From contig NC_064617.1 in the NCBI RefSeq assembly GCF_023898315.1, positions 619,991,000 to 620,054,999 of the forward strand: a stretch of 64,000 nt of DNA, given 5' to 3'. Under the pieces are notes generated by a model, which searched no databases, was not told where the DNA came from, and saw only the letters and a program-made list of their open reading frames with translations. Source of the DNA: Schistocerca nitens. Its lineage: Eukaryota > Arthropoda > Insecta > Orthoptera > Acrididae. This document shows, one piece after another, positions 57,764 through 64,000 of this stretch (positions are counted from its first letter, which is position 1; every line of letters begins with the position of its first letter). The position numbers and the translations under genes are program-made.

Positions 57764-59498
57764 ATGTCAGCGTTAATTGAAAATGCCGCGAGGTGTGAAG
57801 TGCGTGCTGTAATAAGGTTTCTGACTGCAAAAAACTGTACACCGATAGAAATCTATCGGCAGCTTTGTGAAGTGTATGGGGACAACATAATCACTGAAGG
57901 TGGAGTGCGTCAATGGGTCATAAAATTTAAAAATGGCCGAACTAACGTTCACGACGAAGAGCGAAGTGGAAGACCCAGCATAGTGACTGCCGAACTTGTC
58001 GAAAAAGTCGATGCCGCGGTCCGTGAAAACCGTTAATTTCACAATAACGGAACTCTCTATGAGTTTTCCACAAATTTCACGAAGTTTGTTGCACGAAATC
58101 ATTACCGAAAAGCTTGGTTACCACAAGTTTTGTGCAAGATGGATACCAAAAATCTTGACAGAGATTCACAAAAATCAGCGAATGGCTGCAGCGTTAACGT
58201 TTTTCGACGCTTACGAGAAAGATGGCGGCTCATTACTCGATCGCATCGTTACTGGCGACGAAACATGGGTTAAGCATGTGAACTGCGAGACAAAATTGCA
58301 GTCAATGCAGTGGGGGCACACAAATTCCCCCCAAAAACCCAAGAAATGCATGCAGAAATGTCGGCAATGAAGGTGATGGCGACTGTCTTTTGGGACAGAA
58401 AAGGTGTGATTTTTGTGGATTTACTGGAAAGAGGCACTACAATAAACTCTCAAAGGTATTTCCAAACTCTGCACAACCTCAGAAGAGCAATACAAAACAA
58501 GCGCAGGGGAAAGTAGGGCTCAAAGATCTTGCTGATTCACGACAACGCCCTGGCCCACACGGCAAATGTCACTCGTGAAGTTCTCGAATCTTTTAAGTGG
58601 GAGTTGTTTCCTCATCCGCCGTACAGTCCCGACCTGGCACCGAGCGACTTCCGCTTATTCCCAGCAATGAAGAAGTGGTTGGCTAGGCAGCGTTTTGATG
58701 ACGACGCACAGCTTCAAGAAGAGGTAACCACGTGGTTGAAGGCGCAGGCGGCCGAATTTTACGACGAAGGAATTTCCAAGCTCGTCCATCGCTACTACGA
58801 GGGGCGTTCAGAAAGTAAGCTCCGATCGGTCGCGAAATGGAAACGACTATGAAAATCCGATAAAGCTTTGCACAGATGTGTTGGGTAGTGTCTCTAGTAT
58901 AACCCCAGTTAGCATCACGTCGCTCTTCTTATTTCTGAGCTCGCAGTGAGTGCGTAAAGATGTCTAGAAAATAGTGTCTGCCGCCAAGTACGAGGGCCTG
59001 GTGAGAAAATTCGCCTGAAGCTATGCAGCTAACATTACATAACTGTCGTGCTGTTTCTTCTTCAAGACAATTCTCAGCCGCATTCTGCAGGGGCAATAAA
59101 GATGCTCCTGCATTGTTTTCAAATGGAAATGTTAGATTACCCACAATACAGTCCGCAATTGTCTCCCCCTGAGTTTCATCTCGGGTCACATGAACCGCTG
59201 TCGTTGAAGACAACATTTTGACACAGACAATGAGGTGTAGGCCAGCGTGGAGAATTGGCGGAAAGCACTGGCGGCTGCCTTCTATGATGCTATTGAAAAG
59301 TTGGTACAACGCTATGACAAAAGTCTAAGTCAGAACGGCGACTATATAGAGAAGTAGCTGAAAGGTGTAGCTAATTGTTACAAGTAAAACATTTCTGATG
59401 TTCACTGTGGTTTCAATTTGGCAATCAATCGGAGCTTACTTTCTGAACAGGCCTCGTATAAGTGCCTTAATTTAAATGGCAACTATGTAGAAAAGTAG
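57764..59498 (+). pseudogene. mariner transposase, frameshifted and interrupted
   Basis: Starts MSALIENAARCEVRAVIRF with a helix-turn-helix (IYRQLCEVYGDNIITEGGVR) and the linker VHDEERSGRPSIV. A shift near 58030 moves to the frame with LLHEIITEKLGYHKFCARWI and IVTGDETWV (first Asp). Another near 58350 leads to VFWDRKGVIFVDLLERG, and another near 58515 to LLIHDNALAHTANV (second Asp) and PYSPDLAPSDFRLF (third Asp), so the DD34D residues are all present. The frame is cut at KLVHRY by the nested element; the tail KCLNLNGNYVEK and stop resume at about 59460-59498. Inactive as it stands. Confidence 0.9.
58796..59458 (+). mobile_element. 663-bp internally deleted mariner nested in the mariner
   Basis: Begins TACGAGGGGCGTTCAGAAAG and ends with the complement CTTTCTGAACAGGCCTCGTA, giving terminal repeats of about 30 bp (GTAAGCTCCGAT follows). 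It retains a transposase C-terminal shred, AIEKLVQRYDKSLSQNGDYI, at about 59290-59345. Its terminal repeats differ from those of the outer mariner, so it is a separate family. The left part of its interior (58860-59280) is not transposase-like. Confidence 0.88.
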
Positions 59499-59599
59499 TA
59501 TTTAAGTGTGGCTTTCATCTGTACATAATAAAAAAAATTTCCAATACTTTATTTATTTTTAATTCCAAAACGTAATGTACTTTGTGGATAGCCCTCGTA

Positions 59600-60675
59600 T
59601 AACTCTGTGCGCCTGATCTACCGCTTTTGTACACAGGAAAGACCTGCTCTATTTTCCGGACTCGAGAGGCGATCCCCTGGGCAGGAAATTCTCGATAAAT
59701 ACGAGCTACGGAAACGTCTAATTCCGCAGAGTATCCAGTGTAAACTCTGGCATTCTGCCAGAGTCTGGTGTCTTGTTTCCTGTATGTAATTGTGTTTTAC
59801 AATAAAGGGGATGCTAATATCGACATCTCTGATTTGCGAGCCTGCGCTGCCGTCAGATATTCATTCGGCTATATTTTCATGCGTAAAAACATTTTTAAAC
59901 GGGAAATTTAATATTTCTGCTTTCTGTTTGCAGACATCAGTTTACTACCAATCCGACCCGCGAGATATTGAATTTTTAGACCTGTTATTAAACTTTACTT
60001 ATGACAAGAACACCTTGAGATTTAGTGAAATATTTTTTGCCAGGGTCTGATTGCGTAAATTATTGTAGGTTTCGCACCTATCTCTTCTTAGGAATGCACG
60101 AGATGTTACTTTCTCCATCAATTTATTTTGTAGCGAGAGTGCAGGGGTCTCTGTTTTCACAACATTGTTGAGTATCGCTTGAGACAGAAAGCTCATTTTC
60201 AATATACTGTTGGATTATACATACATATGCTAAGGTTTTCTTCTTTGAAACTGCTACCACAATAGAGTTACTTAGCATCAGGCTGGTTGTCTTCGTATTT
60301 AAATTTTATAAAACATGTTACAGGTATTGAACACAGGCTGTTGGAAATATTTCATATTTACATACGTTACTGACTAAATTTTTTGTTATAATATGCATCT
60401 CGAACTTATTATCAGACCACAAGTAAATGCTACAGTACTTGCCTCTACAGGGGACTAGTAAACGGGTGCCTGTTGTTGACTTACCATTACGTCAGGAACC
60501 ACATAAGAAGTATCTTCCATGTTTTGTCGCTAGCTCAGAATATAAAAAGACAATAATAATTCAATTGTTAATGAACGTCTCAAACAATGGCAGACGTATT
60601 GACACTCACTTCCAAATTGGTGTACAACAGTACTTTCCCAGTCCGGATAGTCTGTTCACAAAACACGGTCCTATT
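59600..60675. other. No gene seen
   Basis: Frames at 59607-60050 and 60427-60723 show no domain. Confidence 0.45.
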
Positions 60676-61412
60676 TACATTGAGGTGACAAAAGTCATGG
60701 GAGAGCAATATGCGCATATGTAGATAGGGGTAGTATCGGGTACACAAGGCGTTAAAGGGCAGTGCCTTAGCGGAGCTGTCATTTGTTGTCAGATGATTCA
60801 TGTAAAAAAATTTCCGACGTGATTATGGCCGCACGACGGAAATTAACACACTCTGAATGCGGAATAATAGTGGGTGGGTGACAGACACGTGGGACATTCA
60901 GTTACGTAATTGTTAGGGAATTCAATATTCCGCGATACAGAGTGTCAAGAGTGTGCCGAGAACACCAAATTTCAGGCATTACTGAGCGAGAGCACCGGCG
61001 TTCGCATATATTTGTCAGTGCAATGCTAACAGACAAGCGACACTGCGTGAAATAATTACAGAAACTAGCGTGGGACGTACGACGAACGTATCCGTTTGGA
61101 CAGTGTGGCGAAATTTGGCGTTAATGGGCTATGGCAGCAGACGGCCGACGCGAGTATCTATGCCGTCAGTATGATATCACCTGTATCTCCTGGGCTCGTG
61201 ACCATATTGGTTGTTCACTAGACTACTGGAAAACCGTGGCCTGGTCAGATGAGTCCCTATTTCAGTTCGCGAGAGCTGATGTTAGGGATCGAGTCTGGAG
61301 CGGACCCAACGAAGCCATGGACATGCCACGTCGAGTTGCTGGAATACGCCGTGGAAAAGGAGGTCCGTCACGATGTTGGTGGTATCCCCGTGACTTTGTT
61401 TATCTCAGTGTA
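60676..61412 (+). mobile_element. Tc1-like transposon, internal deletion derivative
   Basis: Inverted ends: ATTGAGGTGACAAAAGTCAT near 60678 and GTGACTTTGTTTATCTCAGT near 61391. The N-terminal half of a transposase is readable from about 60823 (MAARRKLTHSECGIIVGG; FNIPRYRVSRVCREHQISGI; RQATLREIITETS) through LAWARDH-like text to TVAWSDESLFQFARADVRDRVW (first Asp). Immediately after NEAMD it jumps to MPRRVAGIRRGKGGP, the extreme C terminus. The second and third catalytic regions are therefore deleted and the element is about 740 bp rather than about 1.4 kb. Confidence 0.88.
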
Positions 61413-63039
61413 TGCTCACAGATAATTTAAATGAAGGTGTACATTCACATGAGTCGTAGCTAACATACAATAGATTCGCTGTTTTCTCTACTATCGTTGT
61501 ACCTGGGGTCAAGATTTTATGAAAGGGGCCGTATATTTTTCGATAAGACCGACATGTTTCTTAAATACAAATAAATGCTTGCTGTGAATAAACTAAACCA
61601 AATTCTGTAATCTGTTAAGTCATATTATGCATATTTCCTTCTGACAGGGCGTATTTTAGTAAGTAAATGGTCGTATAAGTCACATTTTCACTCTTTCAAT
61701 AAGTGAAGAACTTTTTTCATGCAATTTTATTCACCCGTGCTACATTTTCTAGAATTCTGCAATTAATTTTATCCCCTAGCAAATGGAAAAACTTCTTTTG
61801 GCAATGAAATGGTGTAAGCTCGTATTATTGTGCGAGTAGTGGACCACAAGATAATGTTTCTGTAACACCTCCATCTGAAGATGAGCCTGCAGTGGCTCGA
61901 AAACATGTTCATGGTTGAATAAATCGTAAAAAAGCAACTGGTTGCATATTTATTACCAAATAAACGCCAGTCATTTTATATTGCAACTCGAAGCTCATGA
62001 ACTGACGTAAAAATGAAAATGTACAAAAAGAATACATCGTTTATTAACTGTGTTGTGATATGAACATAAAAATCATACTACAGCTAACGACATAATTTCG
62101 CTTGTTTCTATTGTGAATGTTACTCAAATAATTAGTCTGCTATTAAAAACTAATTTGTTATTGTCTTACAACAGAAATTTTACTTCATTTTAATATAGTA
62201 ATATTATTTTATCCATTTCTGTAAATCTTTGGTGGTAGTGGCATATTTTTGCTCATATTATGGTGATTTGTAGGTCATAAAAATCCCAGCCCTATTCATA
62301 AAACTTCCTCCGCTGGATAATGTAATAACGAGTTGTAGTTCCTTGGGTAGTCTAGTAATTCCAGCCTTACTGTATCAGTAAATTCATTTCATTAGTATTC
62401 GCGTGCAGACGACAGAGGCGAGAGATGGTGCAATTTGGTAATTCTGACAGCCGTGGACTGCGAACATCAGAAACGTCTCTGTCAGATTGTTGTTACGCAA
62501 CCCACGCCCTCGACACGCAACCACATGTCATATCGATTTTCTTCACCTCGCGAAGCACTGTGTGAATACGATATGTTAGCAGAAGCGATAGCTCACATGC
62601 GCCATGCCCACGCTATAATACCCCTACGAATGGTCGCACGAATTAAAATGGTGTGAGCTGAAGCAAAAGACAACGTTATTTTCTAAATGGGTCCTGCGTA
62701 GTGGGATCTGACATGTTGATAAAATGCTTATTCTTTGTTTTCCATTTACGAATATGTAGATTTGCTGCACAGCATTGTGTGGATTTGTTATGGAAATTTC
62801 AAACTCGATTCTTGTCTATTTTTCCTGAACAAGTTTGTTGTTGGAGAACGGTGACAATCGACAGTAGTTAACGCCAACAACACGCATGTATCTGTATGTC
62901 ACGCGTAGAAAGAGCGATGTGGATATGATGTTTGGTGTAAAATGATTATAATTTTTTAAGCTTATCAGTCCTCCGAGTAATTTTTATACGAACCTTTCTT
63001 TTATGCCAATATCTTCATGTCACGGTAACACTTGAACCC
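61413..63039. other. No gene; hairpin motif at 61868-61900
   Basis: 61868-61900 reads ATCTGAAGATGAGCCTGCAG then TGGCTCGAAAACATG: a GAGCC/GGCTC stem between CTGAAGA and GAAAAC, similar in layout to 22013-22045. The frame at 62435-62656 has no recognisable domain. Confidence 0.4.
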
Positions 63040-63660
63040 AACGTCCTTATCTTTTGGATATATTCAAGTACCTGTCTTCTATTACAGTTTTTATCCTGTG
63101 CATGTATTTCCATGGAAGTTATTTCTTGATGTTTAAACACGTGTCCTATCACCGTACCCCTTCTTCTTGTCAATACTTGACACATGTTCCTCTCCTAGAG
63201 GATTCCAGGCAGACCCTCCTCATTTCTTATTTCATCAGTCCACAGGCTTCTGTATTAGAAAGCCTCAAACTCCTCGACTCTCTTCTTATCCATTATTTTC
63301 ACAGTACGCGTTTCACACACGTACGATCCTGCGCTCAAAATGTACAGTCTCCGAAACTTCTTCCTTGAGGCCGACTTTTGATACAAGTAGACGTCTTTCG
63401 ACCAGGAATACCGTTTTGGCATCTGTTAGTCTGTTTTTTATGACCTCTTCGCTTCGTCAAGTGTTTTATTCCGTCCAGTCTAGCAGAATTGCTTCACTTC
63501 GCCTACTTCGCAAAGTGTTTATATCTTTTAACTCGTCCAGCATTCCTTCCTCACTTTCACTGAGGATGGCAATAATATCAGCAAAGCTTATCATTGATTT
63601 CCTTCCACCCTGATTTTTAATCACCTCCTTAATCTTTCTTTTAGTTCCGTCATTCGTTCT
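63040..63660 (-). mobile_element. RTE-like LINE, decayed reverse copy
   Basis: Reverse strand: RRTNDGTKRKIKEVIKNQGG, then ISFADIIAILSESEEGMLDEL (active-site box FADD changed to FADI), followed by broken RT C-terminal sequence leftward to about 63040. It corresponds to the 40110 and 23813 family. FADI would abolish catalysis. Confidence 0.78.
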
Positions 63661-63663
63661 TCT

Positions 63664-63920
63664 ATGGAAAAATGGAAATGAGCGTATGGCGTGAGTGGCA
63701 GGGAGTTCCCAGACGGGAAGTTCGGCCGCCAAGTGCAAGTCTTATTGAGTACGTCGCCACATTGGGAGACTTACGCATCGACAATGGGGATGGAAGGATG
63801 ATGAGGACAGCACAACAACCAGTCCCCGAGGTGAGAAAATCTCCCTCCCTAGTCGGGAATCGAACCTGGGCACCCGTGCGTGCCAACCCAACGCGCTGAG
63901 CATTGAGATAACGGGGCGGA
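63664..63920 (-). mobile_element. tRNA-derived SINE, family 2
   Basis: Reverse-strand head (TCCGCCCCGTTATCTCAATG), box B CAGGTTCGATTCCC, body with GTGCTGTCCTCATCATCC and CATTGTCGATGCGTAAGTCT. Same family as 39582. It directly follows the RTE remnant. Target duplication not identified. Confidence 0.85.
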
Positions 63921-64000
63921 CTATAATAAATCATGTCTGCAGATCGTACAATAGTAGCGAAAGATTTATATTGCTGAGACTTTTGAACATCAACAATTTA

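Larger units (their letters stand above)
57599..59599 (+). mobile_element. mariner transposon with both terminal repeats, nested host
   Basis: Terminal inverted repeats: TACGAGGGCTAGCCACAAAG at 57599, and its near-complement CTTTGTGGATAGCCCTCGTA ending at 59599 (one mismatch in this stretch, similarity continuing about 30 bp). Each is flanked by the TA expected for a mariner target. Total 2001 bp; subtracting the 663-bp nested element leaves about 1.34 kb, the normal mariner length. Confidence 0.93.

Noticed and set aside
62435-62656. 73-codon frame, possible exon
   Set aside because: No family resemblance and no convincing flanking splice sites.

Overview
This is eukaryotic nuclear DNA from an insect, most likely an orthopteran and probably a locust/grasshopper (Schistocerca-like). 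The taxon is inferred from tRNA-derived SINE sequences and LTR sequence that I recognise from memory; no database was searched. There are no bacterial operons, no rRNA and no functional tRNA genes. Nearly the whole window is nested, decayed transposable elements (TEs) inside what looks like very large introns.

The one host-gene signal I can support is a 205-bp exon at 44157-44361 (+). It encodes the GGGR ... RLDGRNL ... YIW-R ... DYILG block of a metazoan alkaline phosphatase and is bounded by a polypyrimidine/AG acceptor and a GT donor. I found no other exon of that gene, so the introns on either side run at least about 44 kb upstream and about 19.6 kb downstream within the window.

Layout. 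1-1 kb: 3' end of an I/R1-group LINE. 1.65-13.5 kb: a reverse-strand Ty3/gypsy LTR retrotransposon with gag, protease, RT, RNase H and integrase, all broken; a 1.65-kb insertion splits pol and a 2.9-kb repeat-rich noncoding domain lies 3' of integrase. 13.5-19.5 kb: three CR1-like LINE fragments, one carrying a mariner-type fragment. 21-23 kb: two SINEs. 23.8-27.1 kb: two copies of an RTE-like LINE, the first with a nearly intact RT frame. 27.2-28.7 kb: CR1-like LINE with a SINE. 29.3-34.6 kb: three Tc1/mariner-superfamily transposons, each with a SINE inside. 34.6-37.1 kb: reverse-strand Jockey/I-like LINE. 37.1-37.9 kb: a 739-bp inverted-repeat element. 38.7-43.6 kb: Tc1 remnants, a second SINE family and an RTE remnant. 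44.2 kb: the alkaline phosphatase exon. 45.6-50.9 kb: a LINE endonuclease remnant and four Tc1 copies. 52.1-54.2 kb: an old LINE. 55.8-57.5 kb: a LINE with an uninterrupted RT frame. 57.6-59.6 kb: a mariner carrying a second, smaller mariner-type element. 60.7-61.4 kb: an internally deleted Tc1. 63.0-63.9 kb: an RTE remnant followed by a SINE.

The TEs do not cooperate functionally beyond the usual dependence of SINEs on LINE machinery. Nesting gives a relative order: SINE copies, most with clear target-site duplications, sit inside older DNA transposons and LINEs. I see no CRISPR, no gene cluster and no clearly new biochemical system. The best leads are the isolated host exon, the repeat-rich 3' domain of the LTR element, the inverted-repeat element, a chimeric SINE and the mariner-in-mariner nest.
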